From positions 1,116,001 to 1,180,000 of the forward strand of contig NZ_LT627734.1 in the NCBI RefSeq assembly GCF_900100865.1: a stretch of DNA of 64,000 nt. Direction: 5' to 3'. The position numbers and the translations under genes were made by a program. Source of the DNA: Candidatus Aquiluna sp. UB-MaderosW2red (GTDB taxonomy: Bacteria; Actinomycetota; Actinomycetes; Actinomycetales; Microbacteriaceae). Below the pieces are notes generated by a model, which was given only the letters and a program-made list of their open reading frames with translations, ran no database searches and had not been told where the DNA came from. This document shows positions 1-8,702 of this stretch, piece by piece. The stretch's first letter is position 1, and each line of letters starts with the position of its first letter.

Positions 1-794
1 GCATGTCTCAGGATGATGCTCACTTATTCGTCACCCCCGATCAATTAGAACAAGAACTCACCAGCGTTTTGAAGTTCGTGCTTGAGCTGCTTGGTGACTA
101 TGGGTTGAATGACTTTTACTTAGAGCTTTCGACCAGGGACCCTGAGAACCCAAAGTTTGTTGGTAGCGATGAGGTTTGGGATTCGGCCACGAACACCTTG
201 GCAAAAGTTGCGAAAGATTCTGGACTCGAGTTGGTCTCCGACCCCGGAGGAGCTGCTTTCTATGGCCCTAAAATCTCAATCCAAGCCAAAGACGCCATTG
301 GTCGAACTTGGCAAATGAGTACGATTCAACTGGACTTTAATCTTCCCGAGCGATTCGATCTTGATTACATCGGATCCGATGGCGAGAAGCATCGCCCGAT
401 CATGATTCATCGAGCATTGTTTGGCTCAATCGAAAGATTCTTTGGTGTGCTAACTGAGCACTACGCGGGGCACTTCCCACCATGGCTTGCGCCGGTTCAA
501 GTGGTTGGTGTTCCGATTGCCGATGAATTCGGGGACTATCTTCAGGGCTTTGCCGATGAACTTAAGTCTTTAGGAGTTCGAGTTGAAGTTGATCACTCTG
601 ATAACCGGATGCAAAAAAAGATCCGAGACCACACCCTTTCAAGGGTTCCTTTTATCCTGATTGCCGGAGCAAGGGATGTTGAAGCCGGAACCGTCAGCTT
701 CCGCTACCGCGATGGTCGACAGGAAAATGACATTTCAATTGAAGATGCTAAAACACTGATTCTTGAGGCCATTGAGCAAAAGACGCAGGTCTAG
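1..794 (+). CDS. thrS: Threonyl-tRNA synthetase, 3' part of gene
   Basis: C-terminal part of threonyl-tRNA synthetase, which charges tRNA-Thr in the cytosol using ATP. The gene enters from the left edge already inside the class II catalytic core: the first readable residues are the motif 2 loop (QDDAHLF), fragment residues about 137-150 hold motif 3 ([11 protein letters not shown]), and about 160-263 form the anticodon-binding domain. The N-terminal TGS and editing domains lie outside the window. The ATG at base 3 is internal, not a start. The TAG stop is followed with no gap by the GTG of the HIT gene, a neighbour pair known from other actinobacteria. Confidence 0.95.
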   Translation, partial: MSQDDAHLFVTPDQLEQELTSVLKFVLELLGDYGLNDFYLELSTRDPENPKFVGSDEVWDSATNTLAKVAKDSGLELVSDPGGAAFYGPKISIQAKDAIGRTWQMSTIQLDFNLPERFDLDYIGSDGEKHRPIMIHRALFGSIERFFGVLTEHYAGHFPPWLAPVQVVGVPIADEFGDYLQGFADELKSLGVRVEVDHSDNRMQKKIRDHTLSRVPFILIAGARDVEAGTVSFRYRDGRQENDISIEDAKTLILEAIEQKTQV

Positions 795-1328
795 GTGAGC
801 GAATTTCTAGAGTCCATGTCGGGCATGCAGGACAATTTTTCCAGACTTTGGACCCCGCATCGAATGGTGTATTTGCAAAACGGTCAGCAACCCAAAGATG
901 AAGATTGTCCTTTTTGCTTGGCGCCTCAAAAAGCTCCTGAAGATGGCCTGGTGGTCCGCAAGGGGAAAACCAGCTACGTGCTTCTAAACATGTTTCCATA
1001 CAATGCCGGCCACCTGCTGGTATGCCCTTATCGGCACGTTGACACTTTTGACAAGGCCACTCAGGAAGAAGTAGCTGAAATTGGGCTACTTACGCAGCAG
1101 GGGATGCGCACACTACAAGAAGTTTCAGGGGTTCACGGCTTCAACATAGGCATGAATCAAGGCGAGGTGGCGGGAGCTGGCATAGCGTCACACCTGCACC
1201 AACACATAGTGCCGCGCTGGCGAAACGATTCCAACTTTTTTCCAATCATTGCTCAGACCAAAGCGATGCCAAAATTACTTGGTGAAGTTAGGGAAACAAT
1301 TGAGCAAAATTGGGTTACACACCTTTAG
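795..1328 (+). CDS. HIT family nucleotide hydrolase/phosphorylase
   Basis: Histidine-triad protein of 177 residues. The triad H133-L-H135-Q-H137 is intact, with the upstream NAGH segment typical of the family and a CPFC pair (C38, C41) that may bind zinc. HIT enzymes of this branch split dinucleoside polyphosphates or nucleotidyl adducts; the mycobacterial homologue beside thrS is described as an Ap4A phosphorylase, so that activity is likely but inferred. It starts with GTG directly after the thrS stop, which implies translational coupling. In many actinobacteria the next genes are pgsA, an acyltransferase and pimA; here pdxS follows after 30 bases. Confidence 0.88.
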   Translation: MSEFLESMSGMQDNFSRLWTPHRMVYLQNGQQPKDEDCPFCLAPQKAPEDGLVVRKGKTSYVLLNMFPYNAGHLLVCPYRHVDTFDKATQEEVAEIGLLTQQGMRTLQEVSGVHGFNIGMNQGEVAGAGIASHLHQHIVPRWRNDSNFFPIIAQTKAMPKLLGEVRETIEQNWVTHL

Positions 1329-1337
1329 GCTATAAAT
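1311..1337 (+). promoter_or_regulatory. Candidate pdxS promoter
   Basis: TTGGGT at 1311-1316 and TATAAA at 1332-1337 are 15 bases apart, slightly short for a -35/-10 pair. They overlap the end of the HIT gene. A Shine-Dalgarno-like AGGA at 1348-1351 lies 7 bases before the pdxS ATG. Judged by eye only. Confidence 0.35.
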
Positions 1338-1358
1338 CCAACATTTAGGACGATCAAG

Positions 1359-2249
1359 ATGTCACAGCAAGAGAATGCAACTCCTTTAGTCAAGCGCGGT
1401 CTAGCAGAGATGCTAAAGGGCGGTGTAATTATGGACGTGGTGAACGCAGCACAGGCCAGAATTGCAGAGGATGCCGGCGCTGTAGCGGTAATGGCTCTCG
1501 AGAGAGTCCCCGCGGACATTCGATCCCAAGGCGGGGTAGCTCGCATGAGCGATCCGGACTTGATCGAGCAGATCATGGCAGAAGTCTCTATCCCAGTAAT
1601 GGCTAAGACTCGAATCGGCCACTTTGTTGAAGCGCAGATACTGCAGTCCTTAGAGGTTGATTACATCGACGAATCCGAAGTGCTTTCTCCTGCCGACTAT
1701 GTCAACCACATTGATAAGTGGGATTTCAACATTCCATTCGTTTGCGGCGCTAGCAACCTCGGGGAGGCCCTTCGCAGAATCACCGAAGGCGCAGCGATGA
1801 TTCGCTCTAAGGGTGAGGCTGGCACGGGAGATGTTTCGGAAGCCACAAAGCACATCCGCACCATCTTCGGCGAGATCCGCTCTTTGGCGTCCAAGTCACC
1901 CGAGGAGCTTTACGTGGCTGCAAAGGAATTGCAGGCCCCGTATTCACTAGTCAAAGAAGTTGCTCAGACTGGAAAACTTCCGGTTGTGATGTTTGTGGCA
2001 GGAGGCATTGCAACTCCTGCGGATGCAGCGATGATGATGCAACTTGGTGCAGATGGCGTCTTTGTTGGCTCGGGTGTTTTTAAGTCGGGGGACCCGATTG
2101 CTCGCGCAATAGCTATCGTGAAGGCAACTACATTTTTTGATGACCCCAAAGTCGTAGCAGATGCTTCTCGCGGATTGGGAGAGGCGATGGTTGGAATCAA
2201 CGTAAGCGATCTTCCGGCACCGCACCGTCTATCGGAGCGCGGCTGGTAA
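1359..2249 (+). CDS. pdxS: Pyridoxal 5'-phosphate synthase, lyase subunit
   Basis: PdxS makes pyridoxal phosphate from ribose 5-phosphate, glyceraldehyde 3-phosphate and ammonia in the DXP-independent pathway, and forms a 12-mer decorated by PdxT. At 296 residues it has normal length. The Schiff-base lysines are visible as K83 (MAKTRIGH) and K151 (RSKGEAGTG), with Asp26 in IMDV. A Shine-Dalgarno-like AGGA precedes the ATG. pdxT follows with no gap, as expected for the two subunits of one enzyme. Confidence 0.97.
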   Translation: MSQQENATPLVKRGLAEMLKGGVIMDVVNAAQARIAEDAGAVAVMALERVPADIRSQGGVARMSDPDLIEQIMAEVSIPVMAKTRIGHFVEAQILQSLEVDYIDESEVLSPADYVNHIDKWDFNIPFVCGASNLGEALRRITEGAAMIRSKGEAGTGDVSEATKHIRTIFGEIRSLASKSPEELYVAAKELQAPYSLVKEVAQTGKLPVVMFVAGGIATPADAAMMMQLGADGVFVGSGVFKSGDPIARAIAIVKATTFFDDPKVVADASRGLGEAMVGINVSDLPAPHRLSERGW

Positions 2250-2822
2250 TTGCTGATCGGAGTCCTGGGCCTTCAGGGAGATTATCGAGAGCATGAAGCG
2301 ATGCTCGAATCTTTGAGTGTCAAGGCTAAAAAGGTAAGGACCGCAGCGGAGCTTCTAAATATCGATGGGCTGATAATCCCCGGTGGAGAGTCAACCGCGA
2401 TGTCTAACTTGGCTAAGTCCTTCGGCTTGATTGAGCCGCTCAGGGATTTCGTGAAAGCCAAACCGACACTTGGCACTTGTGCTGGTCTCATAATGCTGTC
2501 AGAAGAAGTCGAGGGTGCGATACCGGGCCAAGAGTTTTTGGGTGGCCTGCCGATTAGGACAAGCAGAAATGCCTACGGCGGTCAGAGTTACTCATTCGAA
2601 GCGCAAATCGAAATAGCTGGTCAAAAAGCAGATGTCGCCTTTATTCGAGCTCCCAAAATTCTTGATACCAAAAAAACCGAGGTGATTGCGACACTAAATG
2701 GCGAGCCAGTGGCCGTAAAGTATCGCAATATATTTGGGGCGAGCTTTCACCCTGAGATTACAAAAAATCCAATACTCCACAGCTTGTTCATAGATGCTGT
2801 AAAAAAGCATAAAGAGCGGTAA
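2250..2822 (+). CDS. pdxT: Pyridoxal 5'-phosphate synthase, glutaminase subunit
   Basis: Class I glutamine amidotransferase that releases ammonia from glutamine and channels it to PdxS. The 190-residue protein has the full triad: C77 (GTCAG), H167 and E169 (SFHPEI), plus the GGEST oxyanion-hole segment. The TTG start directly follows the pdxS TAA, so translation is probably coupled. Nothing is missing compared with the family. Confidence 0.96.
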   Translation: MLIGVLGLQGDYREHEAMLESLSVKAKKVRTAAELLNIDGLIIPGGESTAMSNLAKSFGLIEPLRDFVKAKPTLGTCAGLIMLSEEVEGAIPGQEFLGGLPIRTSRNAYGGQSYSFEAQIEIAGQKADVAFIRAPKILDTKKTEVIATLNGEPVAVKYRNIFGASFHPEITKNPILHSLFIDAVKKHKER

Positions 2823-2834
2823 TTTAGTAAAACT

Positions 2835-3590
2835 ATGTCAGGACACTCAAAGTGGGCAACCACCAAACACAAAAAAGCGGCGATTGATGCCAAGCGTGCC
2901 AAGCTATTTGCAAAGCTAATCAAGAATATTGAAGTGGCCGCACGCATGGGTGGTTCGGATCTGGAGGGGAATCCAACCCTCTACGACGCAGTTTATAAGG
3001 CCCGTAAAGCATCCCTGCCGCTTGATAACATCGAACGCGCGGTAAAGCGTGGATCCGGAGAACTCGGGGATGGCGTTCACTATCTGAACATTCTCTACGA
3101 AGGCTACGGCCCAAATGGAATCGCACTATTGATCGAGTGCCTGACCGACAATAAAAATCGCGCGGCCGCTGAGGTCAGGCTCGCCATGAATCGAAATCAC
3201 GGTTCAATGGCAGACCCCGGTTCGGTGAGCTATCAATTCGCTCGCAAGGGCGTCATTCTGGTTGCCGGCACAAGCTCCGAGGACGCGATCTTGGAAGCAA
3301 CCCTCGAGCACGAGCTTGAAGACATTGAATCAAATGGCGAATCTTTCATCTTGACTTGCGATCCAAGCTCGATGGTCCAAGCCCGAGAGTCACTTCAAAA
3401 AGCTGGTTTGGAATATGAATCAGCCGATGTTGAGTTCATTTCGGCAATAAGAATCCAATCAGATGCCGATACTGCCGAAAAAGTAATCAAACTCATAGAA
3501 GCCCTGGAAGAGCTCGATGATGTTCAGAATGTCTATTCCAACATGGATGTATCGCCAGCCGCCCTGGCTGAGCTGGAAGCCAGGGGATAG
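2835..3590 (+). CDS. yebC: YebC/TACO1-family protein
   Basis: Member of the YebC/TACO1 family, 251 residues, with the characteristic start MSGHSKW and a lysine-rich N-terminus. Older annotations call it a transcriptional regulator; more recent work ties the family to relief of ribosome stalling at proline-rich stretches. Either role is assigned by family only. It lies between pdxT and the ruvCAB genes, the usual actinobacterial position. Its TAG shares one base with the GTG of ruvC. Confidence 0.93.
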   Translation: MSGHSKWATTKHKKAAIDAKRAKLFAKLIKNIEVAARMGGSDLEGNPTLYDAVYKARKASLPLDNIERAVKRGSGELGDGVHYLNILYEGYGPNGIALLIECLTDNKNRAAAEVRLAMNRNHGSMADPGSVSYQFARKGVILVAGTSSEDAILEATLEHELEDIESNGESFILTCDPSSMVQARESLQKAGLEYESADVEFISAIRIQSDADTAEKVIKLIEALEELDDVQNVYSNMDVSPAALAELEARG

Positions 3591-4123
3591 TGCCTCTGAT
3601 TCTTGGAGTTGATCCGGGGCTGACGCGCTGTGGCTTCGGACTCCTAAGGACTGAGGATCAAACTGCGATTGGCTTTGGAATGTTTCAAACAAAGCCGGCC
3701 CAGGAGCCAAGAGATCGAGTCGGGCAAATTTCCCATGAACTTGAGCAATTAATAGACGAACACAAACCGAACCTCATTGCATTGGAAAGAGTTTTCGCTC
3801 AAGCGAACCTCAGAAGCGTTATGGGGGTGGCTCAAATCTCTGGCGCGCTGATGGCGATTGCTTACTCACGAGATATTCCACTTCAGTTCTTCACCCCGAG
3901 TGAAGTGAAAGCCGCTGTCACAGGAAACGGCAGGGCCACCAAAGAACAAGTCGGAATGATGGTTCAGCGAATACTCAAGCTCAAGGAGCTACCTCAACCG
4001 GCAGACGTTGCTGATGCCCTGGCGGTAGCCCTGACGGCATCCAAAAAGGGAATCGGCGTTGGAACTCCTGCACAAAGCGCCTGGGTCAAAGCCGCTAAAG
4101 CCGCAAACCGCAAGTTAGGGTAG
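3590..4123 (+). CDS. ruvC: Crossover junction endodeoxyribonuclease RuvC
   Basis: Holliday junction resolvase acting with RuvAB in recombinational repair. The 177-residue protein shows the RNase H-like acidic residues: D8 in GVDPG, E66 in LERVF, and the C-terminal ADVADALAVAL segment carrying the last two aspartates. The GTG start shares its first base with the yebC stop. ruvA follows after 4 bases. Confidence 0.96.
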   Translation: MPLILGVDPGLTRCGFGLLRTEDQTAIGFGMFQTKPAQEPRDRVGQISHELEQLIDEHKPNLIALERVFAQANLRSVMGVAQISGALMAIAYSRDIPLQFFTPSEVKAAVTGNGRATKEQVGMMVQRILKLKELPQPADVADALAVALTASKKGIGVGTPAQSAWVKAAKAANRKLG

Positions 4124-4127
4124 CAAC

Positions 4128-4700
4128 GTGATTTCATCTTTGAGCGGCAAGATCCTTGAATTAGGGACTGATAATGCCGTAATCAGCGTTGGAGGAATCG
4201 GGCTAAGAGTGGCACTTACCCCCCGCCACGCCCTTACCCTTCGGAACCAGCAAGAAGTTTTTCTGCACACGAAATTGATTGTTAGAGAAGATGACCTTTC
4301 ACTTTTTGGCTTTGAATCTACAAATCAGCGCGAGCTGTTCGATCTACTTTGCTCGGTAAATGGAATAGGTCCGAAACTTGCGATGACCGTGCTGGCTGGC
4401 CTGTCTGAAAACAAGCTACGCAGTGCCGTTAATAATAATGACGAGGCAGTGTTTCGCTCTGTTAGTGGAATCGGGCCAAAGACTGCGAAGTTGATTCTTA
4501 TTTCGCTTGCGGGCAAGGTTGGTCTCAGTTCTATTTCGCCAGTGAATGACAAGGTACTTCAGGCCTTGCTGCAGCTTGGAACAGATGATTCTAAGGCTCG
4601 CGCAGCCTTGGCACAGCTCCCCGAAGGTCTTGGCGAGTCCCAGCTTCTAAAACAAGCATTGGTCATTCTTGGGGCTGGAAAGCTGGTTGGCAGTGAGTGA
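4128..4700 (+). CDS. ruvA: Holliday junction branch migration protein RuvA
   Basis: RuvA binds the four-way junction as a tetramer and loads RuvB. The 190-residue protein has the N-terminal OB-fold, two helix-hairpin-helix motifs (VNGIGPKLA and VSGIGPKTA) and the C-terminal domain III that contacts RuvB. GTG start. The end overlaps ruvB by 8 bases. Confidence 0.95.
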   Translation: MISSLSGKILELGTDNAVISVGGIGLRVALTPRHALTLRNQQEVFLHTKLIVREDDLSLFGFESTNQRELFDLLCSVNGIGPKLAMTVLAGLSENKLRSAVNNNDEAVFRSVSGIGPKTAKLILISLAGKVGLSSISPVNDKVLQALLQLGTDDSKARAALAQLPEGLGESQLLKQALVILGAGKLVGSE

Positions 4701-5664
4701 ACTATCCACCGAAGAGCGGGAGATTGAACAGGCCCTAAGGCCCGCTTCGCTAAGTGAATTTGTTGGTCAGCAGCGTGTGGTGGATCAGCTTTCTTTGATA
4801 ATCACCGCCGCAAAAATGGGTAATAGAACCCCTGATCACGTGCTGCTTGCGGGTCCGCCCGGCCTGGGAAAAACAACTCTTGCGATGATCGTGGCTCACG
4901 AATCTGGCAGAGCACTAAAACTAACCAGTGGCCCCGCTATCCAGTCGAGTGGGGATTTAGCTTCAATTCTCTCCGCGCTGGAACCCGGCGATGTTTTATT
5001 CATAGACGAAATACACCGGATGTCGCGCAGCTCGGAGGAGATGCTTTATCTGGCGATGGAGGACTTCAGGGTCGATGTGATGGTTGGCAAAGGGCCCGGA
5101 GCTGCCTCTATCTCTTTGGAGATCGCGCCGTTCACTCTTGTCGGGGCCACAACCAGAAGCGGGATGTTACCAACACCACTTAGAGACCGCTTCGGATTTA
5201 CCGCATTCTTGGAATATTACGAACCCAGTGACCTCGAAACTGTGGTTCTGAGAAGCGCAGCCCGGCTTGGAATCTCTATGCCAGAGGAGTCCGCAAGACT
5301 GATAGCGAGGCGCGCGCGAGGCACGCCCAGAATTGCCAACCGATTGCTTCGCAGAGTTAGGGACTATGTGGCCGTGCACTCCAAGGGACAGATTGATCAG
5401 AACTCTGTTTTCAAGGCGATGGAGCTGTTTGAGATTGATGATCAGGGCTTAGACCGAGTAGACAGGCAGATTCTCAGCTTATTAGCGACCAAGTTCGCTG
5501 CTAAGCCGGTTGGTCTTTCTACCCTTGCGGTTGCTATCGGCGAGGAGCCGGACACCATTGAGGCGGTAATCGAGCCCTATTTGATTAGGGTGGGGTATTT
5601 ACAACGAACCCCAAGAGGTCGAGAGATAACAGCGCTCGGGATTTCCCATTTAGGGCTAGCCTGA
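4693..5664 (+). CDS. ruvB: Holliday junction branch migration helicase RuvB
   Basis: AAA+ motor that drives branch migration with RuvA. Walker A GPPGLGKT is at about residues 54-61 and Walker B DEIH at about 105-108; the C-terminal winged helix ends the protein. I chose GTG 4693 because it gives a typical N-terminus (a short acidic lead, then [12 protein letters not shown]), has GGAAAG about 10 bases upstream and overlaps the ruvA stop by 8 bases, a spacing repeated through the window. A TTG at 4669 would add 8 residues. Confidence 0.95.
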   Translation: MSELSTEEREIEQALRPASLSEFVGQQRVVDQLSLIITAAKMGNRTPDHVLLAGPPGLGKTTLAMIVAHESGRALKLTSGPAIQSSGDLASILSALEPGDVLFIDEIHRMSRSSEEMLYLAMEDFRVDVMVGKGPGAASISLEIAPFTLVGATTRSGMLPTPLRDRFGFTAFLEYYEPSDLETVVLRSAARLGISMPEESARLIARRARGTPRIANRLLRRVRDYVAVHSKGQIDQNSVFKAMELFEIDDQGLDRVDRQILSLLATKFAAKPVGLSTLAVAIGEEPDTIEAVIEPYLIRVGYLQRTPRGREITALGISHLGLA

Positions 5665-5681
5665 AGCGAGAAATGCTAGAA

Positions 5682-5700
5682 ACCCCTATAATTTCGGGGT
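5682..5700 (+). promoter_or_regulatory. yajC -10 element inside an inverted repeat
   Basis: A perfect TATAAT at 5687-5692 is framed by ACCCC (5682-5686) and GGGGT (5696-5700), a 5-base inverted repeat. I see no good -35 at 17 bases. It lies 30 bases before yajC and is the likely promoter for yajC-secD-secF. The repeat may be an operator or chance. Confidence 0.5.
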
Positions 5701-5722
5701 ACCAATTCGGTAAGGAATGCAA

Positions 5723-6019
5723 ATGGATCTAATTTTAATTGGCGTGCTCGCGGTCATGGTTTTGTTATTGATTAATCAAAATCGCAAGCGCAAGAAAGAT
5801 GCCAACGCCCTGGTGGAAGCCCTAGTAGTTGGCGCCAAGGTGATTCTGCATTCCGGCATTAAAGGTACCGTCACACTGATCGAAGACTCCGAGCTGGAAA
5901 TTGAATCCACCCCCGGAGCAAAACTTAGAGTTGTTAAACAAGCAGTTCGCACAATCGAAAAAGAGATCGAACCAGAGATCGAAGAAGAAGAGACCGATCC
6001 AAAGGTTGAGGGGAACTAA
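5723..6019 (+). CDS. yajC: Preprotein translocase auxiliary subunit YajC
   Basis: Small single-span membrane protein that associates with SecDF. One N-terminal membrane segment (residues about 2-17) is followed by a basic patch (NRKRKK), a compact domain and an acidic tail. I place the start at ATG 5723 because TAAGGA at 5711-5716 is then 6 bases upstream; the ATG at 5717 would leave almost no spacing. secD follows after 2 bases, as in most bacteria. Confidence 0.9.
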   Translation: MDLILIGVLAVMVLLLINQNRKRKKDANALVEALVVGAKVILHSGIKGTVTLIEDSELEIESTPGAKLRVVKQAVRTIEKEIEPEIEEEETDPKVEGN

Positions 6020-6021
6020 TT

Positions 6022-7704
6022 TTGGCCGAAAAAACAACCGTCGCGAGCGCCCGGAGAAAGCTTGGCTGGATCGGCGGCATTGCAGCATTTTTCATTGGCC
6101 TAATCATCTGGGGTGTCGTAAGCTTACAGCCGGGGGCTTCTTACGCTCCAGAGCTGGCCCTAGACCTGCAAGGTGGCACCTCGATCATCCTGACACCGAC
6201 ACTTGCGGATGGCGTAGCGGTCATTCCCGAGCAACTCGACCAGGCCGTGTCTATCATTCGAGCACGTATTGATGGGAGTGGTGTTGGCGAAGCCATAGTC
6301 AGCGTGCAGGGTGGACAGAATATCATTGTAGAAATCCCAGGAACCCCGGATGCTACAACCTTGCAGCTAATCAAGGCTTCCGCCCTCTTGGAATTCCGAC
6401 CAGTCATTATCTTCGCACCGACCAGCACCCCGACTCCAGAAGCGTTGGCGGTTGATTTAGAAACCTTGAGTGACACCCCAACATCGGATCCAACTAACGC
6501 ATCCGATGTTGCCTGGGTCACACCAAAACTAAGCGCTCAATACGACGTGCTTGACTGTTCGGTGCCATTTCGTTCACCAGGCCAGGTGGATGACCCAACC
6601 ATTCCGCTAATTACTTGTGATGACCAATCGTTGTTTAAGTACATACTTGGGCCCGTGGAGGTAAAGGGATTAAATGTCAGTGGAGCCACTGCGGGAACGG
6701 TGGTTACTCAGACCGGAGCCCAGACCAGCGACTGGAAAGTTGATCTAGAGTTCGACTCTGTTGGCTCAGAGGCGTTCGGCCAAGTGACCTCCAGACTATT
6801 TACGCTTCCGAGCCCACAAAACCAGTTCGCAATCACGCTTGACGGCGTGGTAATCACCGCACCATCCACCAATGCAGTTATCACCAACGGCAAGGCTGAG
6901 ATAACCGGAAACTTTACTCAAGATAGCGCCACAGTGCTCTCCGATCAGCTCAAGTACGGCGCTCTTCCGATTGGCTTTGAGGTGCAGTCCCAAGAAAACA
7001 TCAGCGCCACTCTTGGAAAAGAGTCCCTCCAATCGGGTCTAATCGCCGGCTTGATAGGCCTGATTGTCGTGATTGTTTACATGGCTTTCCAGTATCGCGG
7101 CTTGGCCTCAGTGGTTGTGGGCTCGCTAATTATTGCTGCACTTCTGGTCTATCTTTTCATCGCCTTCTTATCCTGGCGTCAGGGTTACCGGCTTTCTTTG
7201 GCAGGTGTGGCAGGCCTAATTGTGGCAATCGGAATCACCGCCGACTCATTCATTGTGTATTTCGAAAGAATTAGAGATGAGCTGAGAGACGGACGTACCC
7301 TCGAAGCCGCCGTTGAAGCAGGCTGGAAGCGCGCCCTGAGAACGATTCTGGTAGCTGACGCCGTTAGCTTCACAGCAGCCGTGGTGCTCTTTCTTCTCAC
7401 GAGTTCCTCTGTGCGTGGTTTCGCCTTCACTCTCGGACTCACCACGCTCATCGACCTTTTGGTTGTAGTTCTGTTTACCCACCCAATGGTTCAGCTACTG
7501 GCTCGCAGCAAGTTCTTTGCCTCCGGCCACAGGTTCTCCGGATTCGACCTATCTGCCCAAAGGGCCTCTTATAGGGGACGAGGAAAGTTCCAGCTATCCG
7601 AAAATCTCAGCGCCGGTAAAGCGGAGAAATCATCCAAGGAAGCACATACGCGTCAAACGATTGCCGAGCGCAAGGCTCTGGCGAATAGGGGAGCAGATGA
7701 GTAA
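6022..7704 (+). CDS. secD: Protein translocase subunit SecD
   Basis: SecD works with SecF after SecYEG and uses the proton gradient to help complete protein export. The 560-residue protein has a first membrane span at about 13-33, the P1 motif LDLQGGTS, a large extracytoplasmic domain and five more spans near the C-terminus, with the conserved GITADSFIVYFERIRDE segment. TTG start preceded by GAGGGGA. A Thr/Pro/Asp-rich insert (about residues 133-160) in the external domain looks lineage-specific. It overlaps secF by 8 bases. Confidence 0.95.
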   Translation: MAEKTTVASARRKLGWIGGIAAFFIGLIIWGVVSLQPGASYAPELALDLQGGTSIILTPTLADGVAVIPEQLDQAVSIIRARIDGSGVGEAIVSVQGGQNIIVEIPGTPDATTLQLIKASALLEFRPVIIFAPTSTPTPEALAVDLETLSDTPTSDPTNASDVAWVTPKLSAQYDVLDCSVPFRSPGQVDDPTIPLITCDDQSLFKYILGPVEVKGLNVSGATAGTVVTQTGAQTSDWKVDLEFDSVGSEAFGQVTSRLFTLPSPQNQFAITLDGVVITAPSTNAVITNGKAEITGNFTQDSATVLSDQLKYGALPIGFEVQSQENISATLGKESLQSGLIAGLIGLIVVIVYMAFQYRGLASVVVGSLIIAALLVYLFIAFLSWRQGYRLSLAGVAGLIVAIGITADSFIVYFERIRDELRDGRTLEAAVEAGWKRALRTILVADAVSFTAAVVLFLLTSSSVRGFAFTLGLTTLIDLLVVVLFTHPMVQLLARSKFFASGHRFSGFDLSAQRASYRGRGKFQLSENLSAGKAEKSSKEAHTRQTIAERKALANRGADE

Positions 7705-8671
7705 ATTTCGCACGCTAGGAAATCAGCTCTACACGGGTGAGCGATCCTTTGATTTTGTAGGTAAGCGTAAAATCTGGTACGCAATTGGAGCGGTGCTAGT
7801 TATCCTTGCCATTTTATTGCCGGTCGTCCGGGGCGGCTTCAACTTCGGAATTGAGTTCCGCGGCGGCAGCGAGTTCAGACTATCGAATTCCCAAGGCTTG
7901 CCTCAGTCTCTAGCAACCGACGCAATCCAAAGCGTTGTTCCTGGTGTGCAAGTGAGCACCACCGGAGTTGGAACCAACGATTTGAGAATCCAAACCGAAC
8001 AGCTGGCGGACACCGAGTCGGAGGCCGCTCGGCTAGCACTTGCCGATGCTTACAGTGTCCCTGCAGCCGAAGTGGCGTCAAGCTTTATCGGGCCGAACTG
8101 GGGTGCCGATGTTACAAGACAGGCGCTCACCGGTTTGATCGTATTCTTGCTTTTGGTTTCGATATTGATGGCGCTGTATTTCCGATCCTGGAAAATGTCG
8201 GTGGCCGCACTGATCGCTTTGGCCCACGATCTAGTTCTCACCGCTGGCATCTACGCCGGTGTTGGCTTCGAAGTGACCCCAGCAGCCGTGATTGGGTTTC
8301 TAACTATCTTGAGCTACTCGCTCTATGACACCGTGGTTGTTTTCGATAAAGTGCGAGAAAACACGCTCGAGATTGAATTCTCCGAAACCAGAACTCTGAG
8401 TGAAATGGTAAATCTTGCAATCAACCAGACACTAGTGAGGTCAGTAAACACCTCCGTGGTTGCAGTGTTGCCGATTGCCTCGATTCTGTTCATCGGTTCG
8501 ACTTTCCTTGGCGCGGGCACCCTCAGGGATATTGCTCTCGCACTATTCATCGGAACCATAGTTGGAACCTACTCTTCCGTGTTTTTAGCCGCTCCGATTT
8601 ATGCGCACCTGCGCGAATCCGAGAGCAAAGTTAAGCTCGCCGCGATGAAAGTTGCAGCTAACCGCGAATAG
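7697..8671 (+). CDS. secF: Protein translocase subunit SecF
   Basis: Partner of SecD in the SecDF export complex. With ATG 7697 the protein has 324 residues, six predicted membrane spans, the FGIEFRGGSEF motif after the first span and the SYSLYDTVVVFDKVREN motif near span 5. A longer reading frame runs back to 7517 but would lie inside secD and add a stretch unlike SecF, so I reject it. GGGGAG upstream and the 8-base overlap with secD support the chosen start. Confidence 0.95.
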   Translation: MSKFRTLGNQLYTGERSFDFVGKRKIWYAIGAVLVILAILLPVVRGGFNFGIEFRGGSEFRLSNSQGLPQSLATDAIQSVVPGVQVSTTGVGTNDLRIQTEQLADTESEAARLALADAYSVPAAEVASSFIGPNWGADVTRQALTGLIVFLLLVSILMALYFRSWKMSVAALIALAHDLVLTAGIYAGVGFEVTPAAVIGFLTILSYSLYDTVVVFDKVRENTLEIEFSETRTLSEMVNLAINQTLVRSVNTSVVAVLPIASILFIGSTFLGAGTLRDIALALFIGTIVGTYSSVFLAAPIYAHLRESESKVKLAAMKVAANRE

Positions 8672-8702
8672 ACTTCTGCTTACCCAAAAACAGGAGCCAA
8701 AA

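Noticed and set aside
6141-6521. 126-codon open frame antisense to secD
   Set aside because: Mirror of a real gene; rich in Ser/Ala with no motif or ribosome-binding site.
7517-7696. 60-residue N-terminal extension of SecF
   Set aside because: Overlaps secD coding sequence and lacks SecF similarity; ATG 7697 has a ribosome-binding site and the usual start.
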